From NCBI GenBank assembly GCA_029976065.1, contig JARKNV010000069.1:83692-147691 (forward strand): 64,000 nucleotides of DNA, read 5' to 3'. Positions within the stretch are counted from its first letter, which is position 1. Each line of letters starts with the position of its first letter. Below, piece by piece: positions 53,073 through 61,177 of this stretch. A program made the translations under genes and the position numbers. Origin of the DNA: Selenomonadales bacterium. GTDB lineage: Bacteria; Bacillota; Negativicutes; Sporomusales; UBA7701. Below the pieces are notes generated by a model that was not told the origin of the DNA, did not search any database, and saw only the letters and a list, made by a program, of their open reading frames with translations.

Positions 53073-54151
53073 TATACCACGGCAACGATCCGCAGATTCC
53101 GCTGGTGAAGAAGATTGACAATGCCCTCACGCGTCCAGACAACCGGTCTGGACGGCTCCTGGCTGTTAATCCGCACCACCGCGCCGGCTTGGCCGTTGTC
53201 GAATTTAACGGCGCTGCCGATATAGTAGGGAACGACGATTTTATTGACGGCGGCGACGACCTGGCTGTCGAACTGGGTGCCTGCGCCGGCGTTGATGATG
53301 GCGATGGCCTCGTGGGCGGAAATGCGGGGCCGGTAAACCCGGTCGGTGATAAGAGCGTCGTAGACGTCGGCTACGGCGACGATGCGGGCCAGCGGATGAA
53401 TTTTATCGTCGGCGATGCCCCAGGGGTAGCCCCGTCCGTCGGGCCGCTCGTGGTGCTGGAGGGCCATCAGGGCAATGCGGCAGTCCACCTTGGTTTCGGC
53501 CCGCAGGGTGTTGTAGCCGAACGAGGTGTGTTTCTTGACCTGCTCGAATTCATCCGGTGTCAACGGGCCGTTTTTCTCAAGGATTTCGTTGGGGATGCTG
53601 TTTTTGCCGTAGTCGTGCAGCAGCCCGCCGATTCCCAGGATGTATATTTCGTCGCGCGAGAGGCCCATTGCCATGCCGAAGGCTACGGCGAAGACGCCGA
53701 CGTCGACGCAATGCCCGTAGAGGTAATCGCTTTTCTGCCTGATATCGGACAGGTAGATCAAAAGGTTGCCGTGGGCCGACAGTTCCTCGATGACTCTGTG
53801 GATGCATTCGCGCAGGTACGGCAGGTGAGCGGCGATTCCGCCGCGGTTGCGATAGGCGTTCTGCATGGCCTGGATCATGCTGAGCCTGGTGGCCGCGCTG
53901 ATGAGGTTGGGAACGGTGGACAGCTCTTTGTTGGGCTTTTCGGTTGCGTCGCGGACGCTGATGGAGTTGATGCCGTGCTTGCCGAGCAAGGCGATGATTT
54001 CCTGCCGGAGCGGCGTGCCGGCCGTTACGAGAACCTGGTTGTGCCCGTTGATGATATCATTGGCAAGTATCATGTCGCCGGTTGCCTGCTGGAGCGGTAT
54101 CTGCCTAATGGCCGTCACCCCCGTTCGCACAAAATAATAGAACCCCGCCAA
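53072..54151 (-). CDS. HD-GYP domain phosphodiesterase-like protein (second copy)
   Basis: A protein of up to 359 residues. LLHDYGKNSIP (about residue 178) and HHERPDGRGYPWG (about 230) are the HD-GYP motifs; AYPFGMAMG-like spacing before them is normal. The ORF starts at a TTG without a good ribosome site; GTG codons at residues 8 and 12 are alternatives, so the start is uncertain. It shares the overall plan of the HD-GYP gene at 47610. It probably hydrolyses a cyclic dinucleotide. Confidence 0.85.
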   Translation of the reverse strand: MAGFYYFVRTGVTAIRQIPLQQATGDMILANDIINGHNQVLVTAGTPLRQEIIALLGKHGINSISVRDATEKPNKELSTVPNLISAATRLSMIQAMQNAYRNRGGIAAHLPYLRECIHRVIEELSAHGNLLIYLSDIRQKSDYLYGHCVDVGVFAVAFGMAMGLSRDEIYILGIGGLLHDYGKNSIPNEILEKNGPLTPDEFEQVKKHTSFGYNTLRAETKVDCRIALMALQHHERPDGRGYPWGIADDKIHPLARIVAVADVYDALITDRVYRPRISAHEAIAIINAGAGTQFDSQVVAAVNKIVVPYYIGSAVKFDNGQAGAVVRINSQEPSRPVVWTREGIVNLLHQRNLRIVAVV

Positions 54152-54613
54152 ACCATTACAGTCCGGAGGGGTTCACTACTAGCTCAGTGTAAAATAAGTG
54201 ACCACATAGTTTTTTACACGTCATCGCATTCCACTGTTTAACCGGTGTAAAGTTGTCGTACCTTGCATTATTTTCTAAATTTCGCTATAACACGGTTAAT
54301 TCCTGCTTAGCCGGTGTCGAAACGGCAAGAAATTGACCATAATTTTTCACTATACGAAAATAAGGCCGGTTTGCCGCCGACCTCCGCCAAGATATTGTAG
54401 TGCTTCGTCCCCTCCTCCCCTGTCGTCAACTAAACCAGCCAAATGTAAATAATAGGAAAAGCAGATATGTCTTCACTCGTTATGTAGCCAACCCTCCTAC
54501 ATTTCGCAAAATGGGCATATAATATAACGGGGCAGGGAAAAGCCACGTTCATCGCGAATTATATTGCGGTAATCCCGCTTGCCGGCAGACTATCGATAAA
54601 CGGAGGAATGCCA
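54152..54613. other. Non-coding gap, AT-richer than its surroundings
   Basis: This 460-base stretch lies between divergent genes. It contains a likely -10 (TATAAT near 54519) for the plus-strand gene. I see no credible ORF, strong hairpin or known riboswitch. Its AT content is higher than the genes beside it. Confidence 0.55.
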
Positions 54614-54898
54614 ATGCTGACCATTAACCCCGATGCCGCCGCTTACATCCGCGAGCAGAATAAGCCCATTTATCTTGACATTCCGCCGGCCGTCGGGACC
54701 TGTTGCATCCACATGCGGGATTGCCCCGCCGTCCGCTTCGGCGAACCGCCGTATGACCGCGAGTACTACGAGAAGCGGGACATCGACGGCGTAACCGTGT
54801 TCGTGCCGTACGAACTGCCCGACCAGCCTCTCAGGGTAGTGCTTCACAGCTATTTCGGCTTCAAGAACCTCACTATTTCCGGCTGGCATTTGGCTTAA
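54614..54898 (+). CDS. CC/Se-motif family small protein
   Basis: A 94-residue protein; the ATG at 54614 lies seven bases after GGAGGA, while the ATG at 54608 is too close to it. TINPDAAAYIREQNKPIYLDI is followed by GTCCIHMRDCPAVRFGEPP with cysteines at residues 30, 31 and 37, and by DGVTVFVPYELPDQPL. That order agrees with the CC/Se motif family, in which one of the paired cysteines may be selenocysteine in other organisms. Here both are ordinary TGT/TGC cysteines. The function of the family is unknown. It lies next to the sulfite reductase locus. Confidence 0.6.
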   Translation: MLTINPDAAAYIREQNKPIYLDIPPAVGTCCIHMRDCPAVRFGEPPYDREYYEKRDIDGVTVFVPYELPDQPLRVVLHSYFGFKNLTISGWHLA

Positions 54899-54904
54899 AA
54901 ATGC

Positions 54905-54938
54905 AAAAAAAGCAGGCCTTCAACGGCCTGTTTTTTTT
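54905..54938. terminator. Bidirectional intrinsic terminator
   Basis: AAAAAAAGCAGGCC-ttcaac-GGCCTG-TTTTTTTT lies between the convergent CC/Se gene and dsrN. Confidence 0.92.
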
Positions 54939-56317
54939 GCGCGCCGCCACTGGGTGGCGAGGGCTACGAACTTCGTCGCCCACTCCGGATTGGCCACGGC
55001 GTGGATGTGGTTGTAGGTGGCAAAGGTGTTTTTGTGGAGGATGCCGTCGCGGCGGCCGTCGATGCCGTGGCCGCGGACGACTTCGTAGGTGTAGCGCAGG
55101 CCGGGGTCGGCATCGGCGAGACGCGAGTGGTGGAATTCATGGCCCTTGACCTCGGCCCCCGGTGCGAAGTAGGGGTTGCCTGCGAGGCTGCGCATCAAGG
55201 TGTAGCCGTGGCCCTGCGGCCCTTTTTCGACGACGACGGAGAACGGCAGCACGCCGCACATCGGATAGCTGCGGCCGTCCCAGATTATTTCCCGGCCGAG
55301 GTACATGAGTCCGCCGCACTCGGCGTATATTGGCAGGCCTTCTTCGGCCACGCGGGCGATGGCCCGCCGGAGGCCGGTGTTGGCGGCGATGGCTTCGCCG
55401 AATACTTCGGGAAAGCCGCCGCCGATGTACAGGCCGTCGAGCTGCGGCAGTTCCCGGTCGGACATGCTGTTGATATATACCGGCTCAGCCCCGGCGGCAG
55501 CCAGGGCTTCTATATTTTCCGGGTAATAGAAGGTAAAGGACTGGTCGTGGATGATGCCGATCCTGGCCGCGACCTGCCGGCCGAGACGTCCGCCGGCGGC
55601 GACGGCCGCAAGGGCGGGAGCCTGGGAGGCGACGGCGAGAATGGCGGCAAGGTCGAGGTGGCGGGCGGCGACGGCGATGTTGCCGGCGACGGCTTCGCGG
55701 ACGGCGCCGTGCTCGGCGGCCGGCACCAGGCCAAGGTGGCGCTCGGGAAAGACGCTGTAGGCGTTCTTGGGGACGGCTCCCAGCACGGGGATGCCGCAGT
55801 ATTCCTTGATGGCCGCCCTGAGCATGCTTTCGTGGCGCGCCCGGGCGACTTTGTTGAAGATTACGCCGGCGATGGCGAGGTCGGGCTCGAAGTTCATGAA
55901 ACCGAGCACCAGGGGAGCGATGCTGCGGGTGGTGCGGGTGACGTCGACGACGAGGATGACGGGCGATTTGGTGATGCGGGCGATTTGGGCGGTGCTGCCG
56001 GTGCCCTTGAGGTCGACGCCGTCGAACAGGCCCATGGCGCCTTCGATGAGGGCGATATCGGCCCCTTCCGTCCCCCGCTGGAGGGTTTCCCTTATCTGCG
56101 CGTCGTTCATCCAGTAGCAGTCGAGGTTGCGGCAAGGCCGGCCGGCGGCGTAGCCGAGCCAGCTGGGATCGATGTAATCGGGTCCTTTTTTGAAGGGCTG
56201 GACGGCACGGCCCTGCTCACGGAGGGCTCCCACCAGGCCGATGCTGATGGTGGTCTTGCCGGAATGGCCGTGCGGCGCGCCGATGACCACGCGGGGAACG
56301 TTCCAGGTTTGGATCAT
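54920..56317 (-). CDS. dsrN: CbiA-family glutamine amidotransferase, probable siroheme amidase DsrN
   Basis: A 465-residue paralogue of CbiA. VIGAPHGHSGKTTISIGLVGAL is the ATP motif, PFKKGPDYIDPSWLGYA replaces the SYKIGPDYIDP of the cobalamin CbiA at 12339, and AECGGLMYLG holds the amidotransferase cysteine. In sulfite- and sulfate-reducing bacteria DsrN amidates siroheme to give siroheme amide, the DsrAB cofactor. The location in the dsr locus and the presence of a dedicated cbiA elsewhere support this; sequence alone does not separate the two. It could also be a redundant CbiA. Confidence 0.75.
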   Translation of the reverse strand: MIQTWNVPRVVIGAPHGHSGKTTISIGLVGALREQGRAVQPFKKGPDYIDPSWLGYAAGRPCRNLDCYWMNDAQIRETLQRGTEGADIALIEGAMGLFDGVDLKGTGSTAQIARITKSPVILVVDVTRTTRSIAPLVLGFMNFEPDLAIAGVIFNKVARARHESMLRAAIKEYCGIPVLGAVPKNAYSVFPERHLGLVPAAEHGAVREAVAGNIAVAARHLDLAAILAVASQAPALAAVAAGGRLGRQVAARIGIIHDQSFTFYYPENIEALAAAGAEPVYINSMSDRELPQLDGLYIGGGFPEVFGEAIAANTGLRRAIARVAEEGLPIYAECGGLMYLGREIIWDGRSYPMCGVLPFSVVVEKGPQGHGYTLMRSLAGNPYFAPGAEVKGHEFHHSRLADADPGLRYTYEVVRGHGIDGRRDGILHKNTFATYNHIHAVANPEWATKFVALATQWRRAKKTGR

Positions 56318-56347
56318 ACTTGCCTCCTACTAACTACACAAGGCTAA

Positions 56348-56466
56348 GGCGGAATTAAAAGGCTCAGATGCAAGGCGCACCGGAAGGGCGCGCCGCGACG
56401 TGTACTCGAATGTACACTAGCAAGCGCCCTGAGGAGCAACGACGCAGATGAGTCTTTTAAACCGCC
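56348..56466 (+). repeat. Nested-hairpin element, copy 6
   Basis: Outer arms GGCGG-TTAAAAG / CTTTTAA-CCGCC, then CTCA-GA-TGC / GCA-GA-TGAG in which the usual CCCA/TGGG pair is changed on both sides. One inner hairpin: GGGCGC/GCGCCC enclosing GTGTAC/GTACAC (module A variant). It lies between dsrN and the 115-residue gene. Confidence 0.85.
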
Positions 56467-56470
56467 GGTA

Positions 56471-56818
56471 TCAGAGTACGCCCCATTTGCGGGCGTATTC
56501 GAGGAGCACCTGAAATTCGGTGTCTGCGAACCCCTGGGAGATAAGGTAGCGTTTGGCTTCCTGGGCTTCCATCTCGTTGGAGTCGGCGAAGACGCGGTCT
56601 TTTTCGAATTTGAAGGTGAAGCCGCGGGCCGCGAGGGCCTCAATCATCGCCGCCACCCGGTCGGCGCGACGGGCAAGGCGTTCGCCGAAGCGGCGGACGT
56701 TGTCGGCTGTGGGGGGCTGGTCCGGGGAAGCTACGAGGTCGTAGGGTACCGGTTCTTCGATGAGTTTGAGGATGATGCGGGTGAGGTGGTTGACCACCGG
56801 CCGGTAGGTTTCGCTCAT
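56471..56818 (-). CDS. Unknown protein in the sulfite reductase locus
   Basis: A 115-residue protein, likely helical in its first two thirds (YRPVVNHLTRIILKLIEEPVPY, RFGERLARRADRVAAMIEAL), with a C-terminal part (MEAQEAKRYLISQGFADTEF). No cysteines or known motif. It lies between the transporter and dsrN on the same strand, so a link to sulfite reduction is possible. Not recognised. Confidence 0.6.
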   Translation of the reverse strand: MSETYRPVVNHLTRIILKLIEEPVPYDLVASPDQPPTADNVRRFGERLARRADRVAAMIEALAARGFTFKFEKDRVFADSNEMEAQEAKRYLISQGFADTEFQVLLEYARKWGVL

Positions 56819-56870
56819 GTTATCGCCTCCGTTAAAAAGTATACCATAAAGGCGGAAAGGCTACCACGAA

Positions 56871-56901
56871 AAAGGCCCGGCAGTAAGACTGCCGGGCCTT
56901 T
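56871..56901 (-). terminator. Terminator after the YeiH-like gene
   Basis: AAAGGCCCGGCAG-taaga-CTGCCGGGCCTTT lies 13 bases beyond the stop of the transporter gene. Confidence 0.9.
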
Positions 56902-56913
56902 CCTGCAGCAAAA

Positions 56914-58263
56914 TTATTTGACGTTGAGCCAGTAGTCTACGAACACGTGGTTGGACAGCCAGTAGCCCAGCGGCACGTTGATGAGCACGCCGATGGTGAA
57001 AGCGGCGAACGGCTTCCAGCCGAAGGAGGTCAGTTCGCGGAAGCGGGTGGTGAAGCCGATGGACAGGAAGGTCCAGGTGAAGGTCCAGCCGCGGAGGGTC
57101 TTGATCGGGCCGAGGGCGTCCTTGGAGTAGGCGGAGCCTACTTTGGGGGCGACGGAGGCGATGAGGATGGTGGTGAAGATGGAGGCTACGAAGAAGCCGA
57201 TGACGAATTTGGGGAAGCGGCGCCAGATCTCGCCGATGTCAACGCGCTCGGAGCCGTTGCCGTTGCCTTCCTTCTTCTCCCAGACGGTGACGGACAGCCA
57301 GGCGACCAGGAGAGCCCAGATGCCTACGAACATGTCGCGGCCGACGACCTTCATGAGGGTGAAGGTCTTGATGGCGCGCTCGTCGCCGACGGTGGCGGCA
57401 GCGGCGAAGCCGGCGGCGTCGGCGAATTCGGAGGTGCCTATCCAGGCGCCGGCCGGCCCGGGGGCCATGCCGAGGGCTTTACACCAGATGGGCAGCAGGA
57501 TGACCATGACGACCGCCCAGACGATAACCATGGAGATGGCGACCGAGACGTGCTCTTTCTCGGCCCGGCAGGCGCCGCCGATGGCGATCGAGCCGGACAC
57601 GCCGCAGATCGAGCCGCCGGCGCCGAGGCAGGCGCCGAAGCGGGGGTCGAGGCCGAACAGCTTGGTGGCGGCCCAGAAGATGCTGAAGAAGGTGGTGGCC
57701 GCTACGATGGTGGCCTGGAGCATGGCCATGGGGCCGGCCTGCATGATGATGGTGAACGGCAGGGTGGCGCCCATGAGGACAATACCGGTCTTGACGTAGA
57801 ACTCGGTTTTGAGGGCCGACTGGAACCACTTGGGCAGCGTCATGGTGTTGCTGATGAGCATGCCGAACAGCAGGGCCAGCAGCGGGGTCTCAAGCTGCCA
57901 GTATTTCAGGAAGCTGTTGGAGCCGAGCGCGGTGATGAAGACGGAGATGATGAACAGGACGGTGAAGCCGGCGAAGTAGTTGTTGAGGTTGATCTTCATC
58001 GTCTTGGCGGCGATGCCGAAGGCGATCATGAAGAACACATACAGGTAAATTATGCCGGCCGTACTCTTAGCGAGGCTGTCCCAGAGCTTGGCGGTCTTGC
58101 CGAAGTCCCAGCCGGCGATGCCGACGGCCATCGTTTTGAAGAAGCCGATGCCGCCAACGAAGAAGGTGATGGAAATGAGGAAAGTGAGGCCCAAACCGAT
58201 AATGATTGCCCAGGTATCTTCCCGCTCGTACCAGGGAAGAGCCGATTGAGGAGCACCTGCCAT
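56914..58263 (-). CDS. YeiH-family putative exporter (sulfate/sulfite-type)
   Basis: A 449-residue membrane protein with about 10-11 hydrophobic segments, of the putative sulfate exporter (UPF0324/YeiH) family. GMLISNTMTLPKWFQSALKTEFYVKTGIVLMGATLP, GAGGSICGVSGSIAIGGAC and GWKPFAAFTIGVLINVPLGYW are typical. It is longer than most YeiH proteins (about 340) because of an N-terminal segment of about 80 residues. Placement beside dsrC suggests movement of sulfite or another sulfur anion. Its direct substrate is unproven. Confidence 0.82.
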   Translation of the reverse strand: MAGAPQSALPWYEREDTWAIIIGLGLTFLISITFFVGGIGFFKTMAVGIAGWDFGKTAKLWDSLAKSTAGIIYLYVFFMIAFGIAAKTMKINLNNYFAGFTVLFIISVFITALGSNSFLKYWQLETPLLALLFGMLISNTMTLPKWFQSALKTEFYVKTGIVLMGATLPFTIIMQAGPMAMLQATIVAATTFFSIFWAATKLFGLDPRFGACLGAGGSICGVSGSIAIGGACRAEKEHVSVAISMVIVWAVVMVILLPIWCKALGMAPGPAGAWIGTSEFADAAGFAAAATVGDERAIKTFTLMKVVGRDMFVGIWALLVAWLSVTVWEKKEGNGNGSERVDIGEIWRRFPKFVIGFFVASIFTTILIASVAPKVGSAYSKDALGPIKTLRGWTFTWTFLSIGFTTRFRELTSFGWKPFAAFTIGVLINVPLGYWLSNHVFVDYWLNVK

Positions 58264-58467
58264 GAATTATTCCTCCTTTGAATAAATCCTTCGTGTTCAC
58301 GGGGTGGAACAGAAAATTGCGTCTTCTTTCGGCCTATCACCCCCATTTGAACGTCTTGGGCCGCTACAATCTTACCTTATATCACTTCGCCAGGAACATT
58401 GTGAATCCCCTAACGTGCACTGATAATAATATTTGATGATGATATAAAGAAGTGTTATAATTTGCCG

Positions 58468-58509
58468 GGAAAAGACCACGCCACTTGTGAGGAGTCACAA
58501 GCGGCGTGG
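58468..58509 (-). terminator. Terminator after dsrC
   Basis: On the minus strand CCACGCC-gCTTGTGA-ctcc-TCACAAG-tGGCGTGG is followed by TCTTTTC, 13 bases beyond the dsrC stop. It separates the dsr genes from the transporter transcript. Confidence 0.88.
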
Positions 58510-58521
58510 CGGTTTTGGATT

Positions 58522-58839
58522 TTAGACGCAACCGGTAGGCTTGGGCAGACCGGCCAGCTTACAGGCGCCCTTGGCAGGGCCTGACGGGAACATGTCGTAG
58601 ATCTGTTTGAGACTGAAGCCGGTGTCTTTGCAAAGCTTGCGGATCATCGGAGCGATGCCGAACTGCTTGTAGTAGTCGCGCAGGTAGTTGATGACCTTCC
58701 AGTGATCTTCGGTGAGTTCAGTGACGTCCTCAAGTTTGGCGAACGCTTCGACGATATCCTGATTCCAGACGTCGGGATCTACCAGGAAGCCGTCTTCGTC
58801 GACTTCGATCTGCTTGCCTTTTACGTCAATGTTTGACAT
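58522..58839 (-). CDS. dsrC: DsrC, sulfur carrier of dissimilatory sulfite reductase
   Basis: A 105-residue protein of DsrC/TusE type. WNQDIVEAFAKLEDVTELTEDHWKVINYLRDYY and IRKLCKDTGF are standard. The C-terminal arm GACKLAGLPKPTGCV holds both conserved cysteines (Cys93 and the penultimate Cys104, 11 residues apart), the hallmark of true DsrC that forms a trisulfide with sulfur from sulfite. It follows dsrK and hands the trisulfide to DsrMK. Confidence 0.95.
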   Translation of the reverse strand: MSNIDVKGKQIEVDEDGFLVDPDVWNQDIVEAFAKLEDVTELTEDHWKVINYLRDYYKQFGIAPMIRKLCKDTGFSLKQIYDMFPSGPAKGACKLAGLPKPTGCV

Positions 58840-58881
58840 GATTATACCTCCCTTTGATTTATATGTGAAAAGTGTTTCGAT

Positions 58882-60216
58882 TTATGCCAGGACGATAGCC
58901 TTGCCGACAACGTCCATGACGCCGCCCATTTTGAGGTCTTCCATGCCGTAGTGCTTCATCACGTGAGGCAGTTGGGCCTTGCAGATGGAGCACGGCGTGG
59001 CGAAGTAGTCGAGGGGCAGGAGTTCTTTGACCTGTTCGGCCTTTTTTTTGCCAAGCTGCATGCGAATGTCCATCATTTCGTCCATCAGGATGCCGGACCC
59101 GCCGCCGCAGCAGAAGTTGCGCTCGCGGTTGGGGGTCATTTCGACGAATTCGGTGACACAGGCTTTGAGGATTTCCCGCGGCTGCTCGATGATGTCGCCG
59201 GCCCGTGCGTAATTGCAGGGGTCGTGGAGGGTGACCCGCCAGGGCAGTTTGTCGAGTTTGAGCTTGGACAGGTGCTGGTAGGTGTATTCGAGGATGTGGA
59301 CGATGCCAAAAGGAGCGGGGCCGTTGGCGCCTTCGGTGTACATTTTGGCTGCCCGCCAGCCGTGGCCGCATTCGCCCTGAACGACGAGCTTGGCGCCCAC
59401 CATTTTGGCGGCGTCGCGCATCCGCTGGTTCTGTTCCTTCATGGCGTCCATGCTGAAGAGGAGGCCGAAGTTGGCCGCCTCGAGGACGGTGGAGGGAATG
59501 GTCCAGTTGGCGCCGATGGCGTGGAAAAACTTCGCCACGCCGATCATGGTGTCGACGTTGGAGAAGAAGTCGGCCGAGGACGGGATGTAGAGAATATCCG
59601 AGTCGGGTTTGTCGACAGGTATCTTGATTTCGAGGCCCGTCTCTTCCTTCATCTCGTCTTCCATGAATTCGCAGCAGTCGATAGTGGCCGGCTTGGGGAT
59701 GCCCATGTTGTTGCCGGTTTTTATCATATTGGCCGCGACGCCGGTCATGAAGCGGGGCACGACGCCAAGCGCCGTCATGATGCTGCGGGCGGCAATGGTG
59801 ATTTCGGCGGTGTCGATGCCGAAGGGGCAGTATACGGCGCAGCGCCGGCATTCGTTGCACTGGTAGAAGTAGGTGACCCATTTGGCGAGCGTTTCGGCGT
59901 CGTAGTCCTCGGCGCCGATATAGCGGCCGATGGTTTTGCCCGTCCAGGTGAAGTAGCGTTTGTAGATTTTGCGGAAGAGGTCGGCCCGGGCGGCGGGGAT
60001 GTTGTTGAAGTCGCCGGTGCCGAGGTAGCTGTGGCAGGCGTTGGCGCAGGCGCCGCATTTGGTGCAGGTCTCGAGCATGACCATGAGCGACCTGGCCCAG
60101 TGGCGGTATTCGTCGATGCCTTTCAGCAGGGCCTGCTGCTTTTCCTTTTCAGGTACGGCGGTGATGCCGGCCGATAAGAGATCCTTGTCTTTGGCAAGAT
60201 GAAGCGGAACCTTCAT
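58882..60216 (-). CDS. dsrK: DsrK, Fe-S heterodisulfide-reductase-like subunit
   Basis: A 444-residue HdrD-like protein starting at 60216 (the 502-residue ORF is too long). Two [4Fe-4S] motifs are CTKCGACANACH (about residue 50) and CNECRRCAVYCP (about 117). The CCG-type region holds FCCGGGSG (about 367) and CSICK (about 410). It reduces the DsrC trisulfide using electrons from DsrM. It overlaps dsrM by four bases. Confidence 0.92.
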   Translation of the reverse strand: MKVPLHLAKDKDLLSAGITAVPEKEKQQALLKGIDEYRHWARSLMVMLETCTKCGACANACHSYLGTGDFNNIPAARADLFRKIYKRYFTWTGKTIGRYIGAEDYDAETLAKWVTYFYQCNECRRCAVYCPFGIDTAEITIAARSIMTALGVVPRFMTGVAANMIKTGNNMGIPKPATIDCCEFMEDEMKEETGLEIKIPVDKPDSDILYIPSSADFFSNVDTMIGVAKFFHAIGANWTIPSTVLEAANFGLLFSMDAMKEQNQRMRDAAKMVGAKLVVQGECGHGWRAAKMYTEGANGPAPFGIVHILEYTYQHLSKLKLDKLPWRVTLHDPCNYARAGDIIEQPREILKACVTEFVEMTPNRERNFCCGGGSGILMDEMMDIRMQLGKKKAEQVKELLPLDYFATPCSICKAQLPHVMKHYGMEDLKMGGVMDVVGKAIVLA

Positions 60217-61019
60217 GCCTGCACCCCCTTGGCTTGGCCGGAGTCGGCGACCGGAGCTTTGGCGCCTGCGAAGGGCGAGCGCAGTGGCGTGCCGGCCGGC
60301 GTGGGATAGACGGGCGCGGCTTCGGTAAGCATGGTCCGGTTGACGAGGAAGCCGGCGAAGTGGAGCATTTTGGAGAAGGGGAAGTAGCACAGGAAAAGCA
60401 TGACGGTGATGAAGTGGGCGATAAAGATCGGTTCGTTGGGGATGGGGGTCGGACTGAACATTAGCAGGTTACCCATGTATGCCTTGATGGCCGCCAGGTC
60501 GACGTGGACTTCCGGCAGCCGCATGTGGTTGCCGGTCACGGCGATGGCGAGGATGAAGAGCAGGTCGATGAAATCGGCCGGGTCGGAAAGTTTCTTGACT
60601 TCGGGGTTGGCAAGACGGCGATAAAAGAGGACGATGAGGGCCACCAGAAGGGCAATCCCGGAGACGGTGCCGAGGAAGGCCGACAGGGCCTGGCTGGCGG
60701 ACGGCGTAAGGCCGATGAGGGTAAACTGGTTCATGAGGAAGTAGATGCCGACGATATGACCGCCAATGACCATGGCCAGGGATACGTGCAGAATCCAGGC
60801 CCACAGCCAGAGGTTTTTGTCGTTTTTATAGAGGCTCTTGAAAAGGAGCAGTTCGGTTCCCACGGCCGCGACCCGGCCCGCGCCGCCAGAGGGCGCCGGG
60901 AAAAGGGTGAGCTGGAAGGGAACCGGCACTTTCAGCCAGCCCGCCACCCGGTAGGTTACGCCGATCAGGAAGATAGCGCCCGCGATGTAGGGGAGCACCT
61001 GTCCGACGAAGTAGAGCAT
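60213..61019 (-). CDS. dsrM: DsrM, cytochrome b-type membrane subunit
   Basis: A 268-residue NarI-like membrane protein with about six helices. Histidines suited to heme b occur in WILHVSLAMVIGGHIVG, TGNHMRLPEVH and IAHFITVMLFLCYFPFSKMLHFAG. It takes electrons from menaquinol and passes them to DsrK. DsrJ, DsrO and DsrP are absent from the locus, as in several Gram-positive sulfite reducers. Hairpin element copy 7 separates it from dsrB. Confidence 0.9.
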   Translation of the reverse strand: MLYFVGQVLPYIAGAIFLIGVTYRVAGWLKVPVPFQLTLFPAPSGGAGRVAAVGTELLLFKSLYKNDKNLWLWAWILHVSLAMVIGGHIVGIYFLMNQFTLIGLTPSASQALSAFLGTVSGIALLVALIVLFYRRLANPEVKKLSDPADFIDLLFILAIAVTGNHMRLPEVHVDLAAIKAYMGNLLMFSPTPIPNEPIFIAHFITVMLFLCYFPFSKMLHFAGFLVNRTMLTEAAPVYPTPAGTPLRSPFAGAKAPVADSGQAKGVQA

Positions 61020-61041
61020 ACTTTTACCTCCAGCGGGGCCT

Positions 61042-61165
61042 GAGGCTGGCTAGAAAGTCCATCTGCGGCGTTGCTTCCTCAGAGCGCTTGCTAGCGTACA
61101 TTCGAGTACGCGTCGCGGCGCGCTCTTCCGGTGCGCCTTGCATCTGGAGCTTTCTAGACAGCCTC
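61042..61165 (-). repeat. Nested-hairpin element, copy 7 (inverted)
   Basis: Outer arms GAGGCTG/CAGCCTC with the CTAGAAAG/CTTTCTAG extension, the CCA-GA-TGC/GCA-GA-TGG stem read on the minus strand, and one inner hairpin (AGAGCGC/GCGCTCT enclosing a GTAC-TCGAAT-GTAC hairpin, module A). It is in the opposite orientation to copies 1-6. It lies between dsrB and dsrM. Confidence 0.85.
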
Positions 61166-61177
61166 GCCGCGCACATT

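Noticed and set aside
54614-54898. Selenocysteine in the CC/Se-motif protein
   Set aside because: The paired positions are ordinary TGT and TGC codons; no in-frame TGA or SECIS-like hairpin is needed to read the gene.
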